From Jackrogersella multiformis (lineage: Eukaryota > Ascomycota > Sordariomycetes > Xylariales > Hypoxylaceae): a DNA stretch of 64,000 nt. A program made the translations under genes and the position numbers. Shown piece by piece: positions 25,021 to 35,858 of the stretch. The DNA is taken from NCBI GenBank assembly GCA_902806575.1, contig CADCXD010000002.1, forward strand, positions 62,001 through 126,000, given 5' to 3'. Position 1 is the stretch's first letter; every line of letters starts with the position of its first letter. The notes beneath the pieces are model-generated. The model was not told the origin of the DNA. It was given only the letters and a program-made list of their open reading frames with translations, and made no database searches.

Positions 25021-25998
25021 CTACCTTCGGCTCGTCGACCCAAACCCGGTACTCTCATATCTCGCGGCGGACGTCGAGCGCGAAGCTGATCCCCCGGAAG
25101 ACGAGCCAGATGGGCCCGCTCCCCAGCCCGAGTTCCGCGGTTCCTGTTGAGCGTTCCGCCGACCACCCGCCACGTACCCGGCGGCGGCGCCACCCGCTAG
25201 GCCCGACCAGAATCCGGGCCGCCATCCTGGATTCTGGGCCGACGAAGACTTGGGTCCTGGGTACGGCGGCGGAGGGTCGTCCCATCCGTCGCCTCCGCCT
25301 CCCCCTCCAGGCCCGAAGCCGGGGTCAAACCCGCCACCCAGCCCTCCCCAGTTGTTCCTCCGCCTGCGCTGGACGGCAGGACGTGTTCCGTCCTGGTTGC
25401 TGGCGACGCAGGCACTGTATATGATCCACATGCAGACGAGGGCGAATACAATGCCGAATAAAATAGCGCTGGGGTCGGACCGCCCGTTGCTGCTACGCTC
25501 GCTTTCGGCGTTACTTCCTCCTCCTCCTCCCCATCCCCAACCACCACCGCCGCCGCCTTTAGCCACGTCCGGGAACCTGCGCTCGCCGGCCTCGGTAAGC
25601 ACAAGGCGGTACTCGACGCCGCAGCTGCCCTTGAGCACATACGGGTCGTCGGGGCCGGCGTAGCCCTCGCACACGACGTCGGCGCTGCCGAGCTTGAGCT
25701 CGGGCGGCAGCGCGGCGCTGCACGACCACTGCACGTCCTCGGCGCCGTAGCCCGCGCCCTGGTTCGCGCACCGCAGCACGCCGATCTCGTGCAGCCGGCA
25801 TACCGCCGCCGACGACACGCACCGCAGCTGCGGGATCGCGGGGACCCGCCGGTGCGCGGTCTGCGCGCCGCCGCCGCGCAGGGTTAGGGCTTGCACCGAG
25901 GAGAGCAGGATGGCGTCTTTGGGGCGTGGGGAGCTGGCGGATGTGCCGGGTGAGAACAGGAGGAGGAGGAGGAGGAGGGGGAGGATGGGATGGTGCAT
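25021..25998 (-). CDS. SARAF: SARAF (TMEM66)-family ER membrane protein
   Basis: Animal SARAF is an ER membrane protein that dampens store-operated calcium entry by acting on STIM/Orai; its fungal role is unknown. Single exon, 325 residues. Residues 1-20 are a signal peptide (Leu-rich, ending near SPGTSA). Residues 25-147 are the conserved luminal domain with paired cysteines (QLRCVSSAAVCRLHEIGVLRC, VQWSCSAALPPELKLGSADVVCEGY, YVLKGSCGVEYRL). A Gly-rich linker leads to one membrane helix at about 178-198 (AILFGIVFALVCMWIIYSAC). The cytosolic tail is Gly/Pro/Ser-rich, with DDPPPPYPGP carrying a PPPY motif that could bind WW-domain ligases such as Rsp5. The whole gene is GC-rich, which creates several long shadow frames. 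Family call from the luminal motif pattern. Confidence 0.9.
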   Translation of the reverse strand: MHHPILPLLLLLLLFSPGTSASSPRPKDAILLSSVQALTLRGGGAQTAHRRVPAIPQLRCVSSAAVCRLHEIGVLRCANQGAGYGAEDVQWSCSAALPPELKLGSADVVCEGYAGPDDPYVLKGSCGVEYRLVLTEAGERRFPDVAKGGGGGGWGWGGGGGSNAESERSSNGRSDPSAILFGIVFALVCMWIIYSACVASNQDGTRPAVQRRRRNNWGGLGGGFDPGFGPGGGGGGDGWDDPPPPYPGPKSSSAQNPGWRPGFWSGLAGGAAAGYVAGGRRNAQQEPRNSGWGAGPSGSSSGGSASRSTSAARYESTGFGSTSRR

Positions 25999-28900
25999 CG
26001 TTTTGAGGCGGTGGGTGGGTGGTGATGGTTATGTCTGAGACCGATGCCGGTGTTGATGTCGGTGTCGATGTCGATGTAGACCAGGTATAGGTGAGTAGTG
26101 GCGGTGGTGGTATTGGGTTGTCTGCCGCCCCTAGGCGTCTATTCCGCAAACGGTAAGTGTAAGCTTGAGATGTCGCAGGGGGCACCACATGGGATGGACC
26201 ATGTTACTAGGATGTATGGTGATGGCAGGATGGTTAAGGTACGGGACTAATGTATTAAGTTAGTAGGAAGGATGTATGTATGTATATAGGAAGTAAGCTT
26301 AGAAAGGCTATACCGAGGTTTAATCATGAATTAGTTGTAGATGGTGAGATGGTGATATTGGTAACACGATGGTTCACGGGGTAAAATCCTTTGTCTTGAT
26401 TCTTGACAAATATGTAGGTATGTACAAGGAGGAAGGAGGAAGGAGGACACATGGCAGGTGGAGAGACAAGATGGGGATCCATCTCATTGGGAGCGAGCAG
26501 TGGCGTTGGCAAGGCTGATTAAACTCTGATTGACGGAATAAGATACGCTAGGCCTCTTTTTGTTTTAGCTCGGAGTTCGCCTCGTGCGCATGTATCTTAG
26601 GTACCTTAGCTAGGTATACCTACCTAGGCTAGGTAGGTAGAGTCTAGTAAGGTACGGATATACCCTCTCCTCGTTTTCCTCAGCCGCACTTGAAGTAATT
26701 CAGGTAATGCAAGCTGTCTGTATGCAGCTAAGTTTCATAACTTTTTAATCCATGAAATACCTAGAGTGGAATAGTTCTACGGCTGCACGGCTGCACGGCT
26801 GCCATGGATGTGACCCATGTCCTCTCGATTTAGATAAGATTTGTCACTCAAGAAGTACATATATGTACGTATCTGAAGCCAATGACGATATGCGGTTCGC
26901 GTCTGAGTCGTCCCGCCTTTCACCTGCGCCGCAAAGGAACCATCTTCATCAAAGGGGAAGGAGACTTGTGATGTTTCGCACAGTTACTAGGTTCACCGAC
27001 TCGTAACTCGGTCTACATGGAGGAAATGTGAAAGGTCTTAACAGTTCTGACAGATAACAAGTCCGTTACTAAAGTCCGGTCACTACCTAGTGTACCTAAG
27101 TACCTAGGTAGGTATCTAAATGAGTACATATGTATTATGTATATCCCGCGATCTTGGAGATGGTCAACTTACAGATATTTGAGGGGTATTTGTGTGACGC
27201 TGTTATCAGTCCTCGGCATATAATTGTTGGTTTTCTCCTTTTGACTTTGTAAAGCCATCTCATGACGTCCCCGATGGGGTTGTTTGAGGCAACTATTGCC
27301 AGGTAGCTACCTAATGCATGCAGTGTTTATGCAATAGCAATGCAAAAGCTATGCAATAGGAAAAATCATAACTGCAAAATTGAGTACCTAGGTAGGTATT
27401 AGAGAGACCGAACAAACTCTACCTAGCAGCCTAGTACCTACTTCAGGTTGGGTCAAGGTTAATTTAAAATAGAATTATTCCCTGACATACCTAGGTACTT
27501 GGCTACATCTAGTACTGATCTTCTATGTGAGTGTCAAACCCACGAGAGCAGTGCAGGAGTAAGCATCATCCATTCTATCGGACGGATCTAGAACCAATCC
27601 GAGTTAACACTTACATAACTACATATGTACGTAGGTAGCCATCTCGAGGTTAGATGCCGAGGTAAAGAAAGCTTCTATAAACTTTACTACACTACATACA
27701 TAGTACCATGTAACAGCCGGTCCCGGGGAACCCAGTCAACTACCAAACCCCGGATGGCTTATAGATCCTGTTTTCGCACTCGCTTCCTCCCTACTAGCAT
27801 TTGCCTACTCAATCTATTTTTCCTTTATTTGTATAAAAAGAGAAGAATCAATGATGCTACCGGCTGTTTTGTAAAGGATCACGGTGCCATAAGCGGTGAC
27901 TCTTCGGTATGACTGCAGGGCATAGATACCTACCTGGTAATTATACAGGATATGTAGCAGCCGTCATTAGGTGAGTGAGTCCTAACAATGCTGTTGGTGA
28001 TCAGCTGTTATAGTGGGATGTCCAGTTCAATCTAGGGGCATGTGTACATTATGTATGTCTATGTCCGATCCGGTAGACGCGTGACTACGTCCGTTAAACA
28101 TATTGTTATGGCGGCCGGCCTATACTCTAGATTCCTTAATTTCATTAACCGACTCTCCCGGTTTAACTTTGTTTCGTGTCATGATCCCATCAGAGTAGAG
28201 AGCATGGCGGAAATACATCGCGATCCGTTGAATAATGAACTTGCATATTCACATATTCATACATACATACCTTACCTACCCACTTCTAAGCACCGACCAA
28301 AGTACCTATTGTAGTCTTACATTATGTACCTACCTAGGTACATATGCCTTAGCAACCACTTTAGCCAACACACCAATAATATTCTCACACCAAAGTCGAA
28401 ACTAAGCATAATCAGGTAGCAGACAAGGTAGCATACAAGGTAGTAGGCCTCGAGTATATTGTCTAGAGTTTCGACGTTTGGAAAAAATGGAATAAAATGG
28501 AACGGGGTCATCGATCTGCTGCGGCATGATCGTGTCTGATGTATGGATGTATAAATATAGCATTTCTACGTGGGCGAATGTCTAGGTACTAGTCTATGTA
28601 CGGGGCAGTAATATCCATCAAGATGTATTCTAAACGTATGTACTTAGGTATTTTCCATTCCAACTACTACCGTAAATGGTAGTTCCTCGGCATGTCACCC
28701 TTACCCTTTTAGGAAATTTCCCTTTTGGGTATACTAAGCGATTGCGAGGCTAAGATAAGGTTGTGCATATTGTGGTATGATCCCTGCAAGCCGCAACCAA
28801 CACCCTATCAAGGTACCTTATTCGCTTCCAAGGTTCATAACTCTATTGGTTTTTTTACCCTTCCACTGCCCTTCTGCCCTTTCGCTTCTATTTGTTCAAT

Positions 28901-29394
28901 TTTGTACCTACCAAAGTGGGAACACCACCTGCGCATCGGAGTGTCGCGAACCCCCTACCTGTTGCCATTTTCGCCTCTTCCCAGGATGTGGCACCCGGTA
29001 TTTACTGCTGAATTCCGTGAGGCTTACTTTGCTTATCACTGTATAAAGGAATTAGACCCATCCGGGCTGGTAGGATTCACTGGCGAAGCCACTAATTCTC
29101 CAAGCGACAACCGCATTCTTGCGTGGCCGCCGAGCAGAATAAAACCAACAAAATAAAAATAAAAATAATTCGATATATTCTTATATTCTTAAAACATATA
29201 TACAGGTCTGGGGCACTCTCCATTATTTCAATATACCTATCTTTTTTTCCTTTTCCTTTCTTCTCTTCTTCTGGTCTCGTACCTGTCCCGTCCTTTCAGT
29301 GTACATATTTCGATATTTCGACATTTCCTTATTTGTATACTAACCTGGACCGGTGCGATATCACGACTCACGCTCGCCTCGACAGAGAGCAGCC
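25999..29394. other. Divergent intergenic region between SARAF and ABC transporter genes
   Basis: 3.4 kb without a convincing gene. The left end (about 26,000-26,200) is a low-complexity GATGTCG-like tract in the SARAF leader. Between 26,600 and 28,700 the palindrome ACCTAGGT and TAGGTAGGTA repeats recur (about 26,611, 27,105, 27,386, 27,488, 28,329). From about 29,200 the + strand is pyrimidine-rich, the likely leader of the transporter. A 143-codon ORF at 28725-29156 has no domain. Confidence 0.55.
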
Positions 29395-32300
29395 ATGGTC
29401 GGCTCCAGAGAAAACAATATGGCGATGAGACCTCAGACGGCCGCTACCTTCGCCACCACCTTCTCCGATGGACCGGCGAGTCCCACTATTAGTCATAGCG
29501 GTTCGACCGTTGTTCCCGCCGATGGACCTTCCTTTGGCCACGAATCTAACGGAGCAGGAGAGAGGGAAAAGAGAAGTGCGAGGACGGAAGTTGGTGACTT
29601 AGGAAATGACCCGTTCGGCCACCTCCCCAGCCATGAGGCCGAAATTCTCAGGAGGCAGGTCATAACCCCCGAGGTAAAGACCGGCATCAACACCCTCTAC
29701 CGGTACGCCTCCAAAAATGACTTGATAATCATGTTCGCCAGTGCCATAGGCGCCATTGCCGGTGGTGCTGCTATGCCTCTCATGACGGTCATCTTCGGCA
29801 ACCTTCAGAACACATTCCAGGGTTACTTCTTAGGTACGGTCACCCACGACGAGTTCATGAACCAGATGACTACTCTCGTGCTGTACTTCATCTATCTGGC
29901 TATTGGCGAGTTCATCGCCATGTACGTCGCAACTGTTGGGTTTATCTACACCGGCGAGCACATCAGTGCCAAGATTCGAGAACACTACTTGGAAAGCTGC
30001 ATGCGTCAGAATATTGGTTATTTCGACAAGCTCGGTGCTGGTGAAGTCACCACTCGTATTACCGCCGACACGAACTTGATCCAGGAAGGTATCTCTGAGA
30101 AGGTTGGGCTGACCTTGACAGCAATCGCAACATTCGTGTCTGCTTTTGTTATCGGGTTTGTCTTCTACTGGAGGTTGACCCTGATTCTGTTCTCGGTGGT
30201 CATTGCTCTGATATTGGATATGGGTATTGGGTCCTCGTTTATCGTCAAATACACCAGGGACACAATCGGGGCATATGCCGCAGGAGGTAGTATCGCCGAA
30301 GAAGTTATCAGCTCCGTTCGCAACGCTGTCGCCTTTGGTACTCAAAATCGTCTAGCTCAGCAGTATGACTCTCATCTGATCCACGCCGAATTCTTCGGTG
30401 TTAAGAAATCAATTGCGACCGCTCTTATGGTTGCTGGCATGATGCTGATCGTTTACGCCAACTACGGTCTGAGTTTCTGGATGGGCAGCAAGTATCTTGT
30501 CGACGGCGATGTTTCACTATCAAGTGTTCTCATCATTATGATGTCTATTATGATTGGCGCGTTTAACTTGGGTAATATCGCTCCTAACCTCCAGGCATTC
30601 GGAACTGCTCTCGCGGCGGCAGCTAAGATATTCAACACTATTGATCGCATGTCCCCGATGGATCCCACCGTCGATGATGGGCTCAAGCTAGACAAAGTAG
30701 AGGGCACGATTCGCTTGGAGAATGTCAAGCACATATATCCTTCGAGACCCGAGGTCGTCATCATGAAGGATGTGACTCTGGAGATCCCGGCAGGAAAGAC
30801 GACAGCTTTGGTTGGAACTTCTGGATCCGGAAAGAGTACCATCGTCGGATTAGTTGAGCGATTCTATGATCCCGTTGGAGGAAGGGTCTTGCTAGATGGT
30901 CACGATATTAGCAAATTGAATCTCCGGTGGCTGCGTCAGCATATCTCTCTGGTCAGCCAGGAGCCAACTCTGTTCGCCACTACGATCTACCAGAACATCA
31001 AGAATGGTCTCATCGGCACCAAGTTCGAAAGCGTCAGCCAGATCAGGCAGACGGAGCTGGTCATCGAAGCAGCTAAGAAGGCCAATGCTCATGATTTCAT
31101 CTCGGCCCTTCCCGAAGGTTACGAAACAAACGTCGGCGAACGTGGATTCCTGTTGTCGGGTGGTCAGAAGCAACGTATTGCCATTGCGCGAGCCATTGTC
31201 TCAGACCCTAAAAGTAAGGCGTGCAATATTAAGAACTCAGTAAACATATTCTAACGAGTACTCTAGTTCTCCTACTTGACGAGGCTACCAGCGCATTGGA
31301 TACCAAGTCTGAAGGCGTTGTTCAGGCGGCGTTAGAAGCCGCTGCCGAGGGCCGGACAACCATCACCATTGCTCATCGTCTTTCTACTATCAAGGACGCA
31401 CACAACATCGTCGTCATGTCTCAAGGCACTATCATCGAACAGGGAACCCACGATTCTCTCTTGAGACGCAATGGTGCATACGCCAGATTGGTCAATGCGC
31501 AGAACATTGCAGCCGGGAATGCTCCGAGTGCAACGGAAGCGGCTGAAATTGCCAACCGTGACGAGTTGCTTGTTCGCAGGGCTTCTAGGCGAGCGTCCAC
31601 GCGATATTCCAAGCGAATCTCGAAATCGGTTGAGCTTAATTTCCTCGACGACCCCGATCCCATGCCTGACATGAAGCTCACTCGACCGGTTACTCGCGGA
31701 TCCGTCTCTAGTAGGGCTATCCACGCTATCGAGCCTGAGGAAGAGCACAAGGAGTATGGCCTATGGACTCTGATCAAGTTGATCGCATCGTTCAATAGGG
31801 AGGAATGGAAACTCATGGTCTGGGGCTTGTTCTGGTCTATCATCTGTGGAGCTGGTAACCCAACACAAGCGTTCTTCTTTGCTAAACAAATCCTGGTAAG
31901 TTTTATGGTTCTCTAGAGAATTACCTATTTGATTATTTGCTGACTCGTCTCAGACACTGAGCGTACCTCTTACCCCAGCAAACAGTGCGCAGGTCAAGAA
32001 AGATAGCGATTTCTGGAGCGCTATGTTCCTTATGTTGGCATTCGTCATGTGCCTGGCTTATATCTCCCAGGGTGTTGCCTTCGCCAGATGTTCTGAGCGG
32101 CTCATCCACCGCGTCAGAGATAGAGCTTTCCGAACCATGTTACGACAGGATGTAGCTTTCTTCGATAAGGAGAAGAACACAGTCGGCGCCCTCACATCTT
32201 TCTTGTCGACCGAGACCTCTCACGTAGCCGGTCTCAGCGGCGTCACCCTCGGAACCCTACTCATGGTTACTACCACGCTTATAACCGCAATGGTCGTTGC

Positions 32301-33591
32301 TCTAGCATTCGGCTGGAAATTGGCCCTCGTCTGTATCTCTACTATCCCCGTCCTACTTGCATGCGGTTTCTTCCGGTTCTGGATGCTTGCGCACTTCCAA
32401 CGCCGCTCCCAGAAGGCTTACGAGCAGAGTGCTTCTTACGCATCCGAGGCTATCTCGGCGATCCGCACCGTTGCATCACTAACCAGGGAAGGAGACGTTC
32501 TGAGCCAGTACAGGTTATCCCTTGCCGCCCAGCAACAGACCAGCTTGGTTTCCGTATTGAAGTCCTCGATTCTCTACGCCGCCGCCCAATCCTTCATCTT
32601 CTTAGCCTTTGCTCTTGGATTTTGGTATGGCGGAACTTTGATCGCTAGCCACGAGTATAACCTATTCCAGTTCTTCGTCTGCTTCATGTCCGTCATCTTC
32701 GGCGCACAATCGGCTGGTACTGTCTTTTCTTTCGCTCCCGACATGGGCAAGGCGCATCACGCAGCCGGCGAACTGAAGACGCTCTTCGACCGTAAACCAG
32801 CTGTCGATACCTGGTCTGAAGACGGAGCCCCGGTCCAACATGTGGACGGCACCGTGGAGTTCCGAGATGTCCATTTCCGATACCCCACCCGTCTTGAGCA
32901 ACCTGTCCTCCGCGGTCTCAACCTGACCATCCGCCCCGGCCAGTACGTCGCCTTGGTCGGCGCCTCGGGCTGCGGAAAGAGCACCACGATCGCCCTGCTA
33001 GAACGGTTCTACGACCCTCTCGTCGGCGGCGTCTTCGTCGACGGCCACGACATCAGCTCCCTGAACGTCAACCAGTACCGCTCACACATCGCGCTGGTGT
33101 CCCAGGAGCCCACCCTATACCAAGGTACGATCAAGGAGAACATCCTGCTAGGGTCGGCGCGGGAGTCCGTGCCGGACTCGGCGGTCGAGTTCGCGTGCCG
33201 CGAGGCCAACATCTACGACTTCATCCTGTCGCTGCCGGAGGGCTTCAACACCAAGGTGGGCAACAAGGGCACGCTGCTGTCGGGCGGGCAGAAGCAGCGC
33301 ATCGCCATCGCGCGCGCGCTCATCCGCGACCCCAAGATCCTGCTCCTGGACGAGGCCACGTCCGCGCTCGACTCCGAGTCCGAGCACGTCGTCCAGGCCG
33401 CCCTCGACAAGGCGGCTAAGGGCCGCACCACCATCGCCGTCGCCCACCGCCTCAGCACCATCCAGAACGCGGACGTCATCTACGTCTTCGACCAGGGCCG
33501 CGTCGTCGAGGAGGGCACCCATTATAACCTCATGCGCAAGGGCGGCAGGTACGCCGAGCTCGTCAACTTGCAAAGCTTGGAGAAGCGGTAG
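29395..33591 (+). CDS. Full-length ABCB (MDR-type) multidrug transporter
   Basis: ATP-driven exporter, probably in the plasma membrane, of the Pmd1/leptomycin B-resistance type. Three exons: 29395-31213, 31267-31895 and 31954-33591, 1361 residues. The ATG at 29395 (gccATGG) is used; the open frame further upstream lacks an ATG. Layout: cytosolic N-terminus, six-helix TMD1 (about 110-400), NBD1 with Walker A GTSGSGKST (about 471), signature LSGGQKQR (about 587) and Walker B LLLDEATSALD restored by splicing, a charged linker (RRASRRASTRYSKR), TMD2 (about 770-1060) and NBD2 with GASGCGKST (about 1151), LSGGQKQR and ILLLDEATSALD. Both ATP sites look catalytically complete. The substrate cannot be told. 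No biosynthetic genes lie nearby, so general detoxification is more likely than cluster-linked efflux. The last ~700 bp are much GC-richer than the rest. Confidence 0.95.
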
Positions 33592-34069
33592 CCGGTGGTC
33601 GAGGACAGACGGACGGGTGGATGGACGGGGCGCTTTGTTGGTTGGTGTGTTAGCAAGTAGGTACTTACCTTACTTACGCAAATGGGACTTTTCTTCCCAG
33701 CTCTGTTTGGGTTTGCTGTTCTTTCTCAAAACTTGAAGTCGAAGATTCCCCCCCGCCAATATCATTGGCTGGTCGTTATTGGCGGGTTAGCCACAGAGCG
33801 GACGTGAGTCCGGAAGAGCATGGTAAACGGCGTTTTTAGGGGTTTGTTACTGATCTACATATTTGAACTGACTTGACTTGACTTGTGAGATCGAAGCCTT
33901 TTTTTATTTTACGAGAGACTAGGTCGTGTACCTAGCTAAGAGGGCTTGGTCGGATCGTCTCGTGTATGTATGGATCTAGTGCAGTTCTGGTATATTGCAT
34001 ATCCTTGTTCGTATCATGACTTAGGTAGATGGCCATATACGCTTTATATTTTTACCGCTTGGTGTTGTC

Positions 34070-34081
34070 CGCGCGCGCGTG

Positions 34082-34113
<32 letters not shown>
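34070..34113. repeat. (GC)n(GT)n(GTAT)n compound microsatellite
   Basis: A GC dinucleotide run changes into about 13 GT units (from 34079) and then GTAT units. Likely length-variable. Confidence 0.95.
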
Positions 34114-34114
<1 letters not shown>

Positions 34115-35740
34115 TTACCAATCTACCTACCTACCAACCTATTGTAGCGGTAGTAACTTCATGTGGTTATGGCTAATGATATTTTACTTAGATCGCGATC
34201 TTGACAGTGAGGTAGATCGGACTTGCCTTTATGGGCTAATGCGTCGTCGTGTCTTGACTCGTTTACATACCATGGAAAGGCGAGAGCTGGGAAGGATGCC
34301 GGAGGATCTTCACATGACCTAGGTAATTTCCGAGTCAGCCATGCCGTTAGAGTATTTAGGTAGGTTCCAAGGTTGTCATGTTAGTAATGCTGTAGTATGA
34401 CTGGCATACGACGACAATTTAGGTGATAATTTGTCGGAAATCGCACGTGGTATGCCAGTGGTGTCCGCGATGTTCAAGATGATATGGATTTTAAAGGGTT
34501 TTATTTTATTTTATCATCATATGCCTTATTTAAAACGTGGCCTTGGAAACCATATTTTTAAGGCGATTAGACATGTAGCGCTGAGACACTACGGATCTGA
34601 TATCGACGATTCCTATTGTTCATGATAGCTTCAAGGCTGCAAGATATGCATTAAAGTCATGAGTCATGCTACAGCTCAGGGATATAATTTGAGTTGCCAA
34701 ATCAGCCCAAATAGGAAGCAAAAATTCCTTGAGACACTCTTGAGGGTCACGATCTTGCCCAAATAAAGGGTTGACGACTTCCGTTGTTAAGATGCTAACC
34801 TAATAAGCCCACCGAGATGGAATAAACATGCCACATGGCACACTGCCTCCCGACTTTGCTCTGCACTCACGGAAAGGGGGCGAAATTCGTCGCTTATTAC
34901 TAGGCTAGGTACTCTTCGTTATAGCCCCCAATCGACGATATAGATCATCCCTCGGGTGTTTCTCGATTTTGGGGGGATGCTTGATGCATGGAGGTTTGCG
35001 AAAAGCATTTAATATGAACGCTGAAACAGACAACTTGAATATTGAAGATTGAAACTTGAGGTGCTTCCTCAATCGTACGTGAAATTCGCAGCTGAAAACC
35101 CGATGGATGTCTCAGGTCGGTAATATCAGTCGGGTAACGACAGCTAGCAAGAGCTCAGTCTCACATTTACCACGAGGAAGAGGTAGGCAGGCTTATTACA
35201 TTAGTGTGCCGGTCTCACACGCATTCCGCCTACTTACATATGTAGATAGGTAGATGTTAAACGACCGACGTCTCGACTCTCGGGTTGAGAAGGTATTACG
35301 CTGATGCTGTACTCGGGCCCTGTTTTACTGTCTCGGCGGAAAGGGGACGTAAAAGCTGAGGTCAGACCTTGCAATCCCGTCTTATTGCTACTGCGTGTAT
35401 CATGAAGCCAAATACAATCTCGAAACAGCCGTGCCATACGAATATCGGACGATATCGAGGAGCGGGGGCAAAGTCGTGTGCCATGTAATGTATGTGACCC
35501 CCCCTATTCTAGTACCGAGACCCGGGATGGGTAGTCACAACATAGATCATGATGTGCCGCTCCATTGTTTGATTGATGATACATGCTATAATAAATGCGT
35601 AAGGGGGGACCTCGAGATGGTGGCTTTAGAAATATTGGTTTAAAATTAACAATCTATGAAGGACGAAAGCCATAAATGATCAATGATGTAGGGCTGAATT
35701 AGTTGGAACCTGAAACTGTCAATCTTCGTCGATCAACTAG

Positions 35741-35858
35741 CTAGTGATCAACCAACTACCTAGGTAGCTAGTGATCAACCAACTACCTAGGTAGCTAGTG
35801 ATCAACCAACTACCTAGGTAGCTAGTGATCAACCAACTACCTAGGTAGCTAGTGATCA
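35741..35858. repeat. Perfect 27-bp minisatellite, four copies plus partial
   Basis: Units begin at 35741, 35768, 35795 and 35822, are identical by eye, and are followed by a 10-bp partial unit (35849-35858). Each unit starts CTAGTGATCAACC and ends with the palindrome CTACCTAGGTAG. Confidence 0.95.

Noticed and set aside
25250..26188. Several long ORFs on both strands around the SARAF gene
   Set aside because: Shadow frames of a GC-rich coding region and its leader; Pro- or Arg-rich without domain content.
28725..29156. 143-codon ORF upstream of the ABC transporter
   Set aside because: No domain, sits in the promoter/leader, and overlaps another ORF in a different frame.
29353..29394. Upstream extension of the ABC transporter frame
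   Set aside because: It would have to begin at GTG; the ATG at 29395 has a good context.
35741..35858. CRISPR-like regular repeat
   Set aside because: Units are contiguous with no unique spacers and the genome is fungal; it is a minisatellite.
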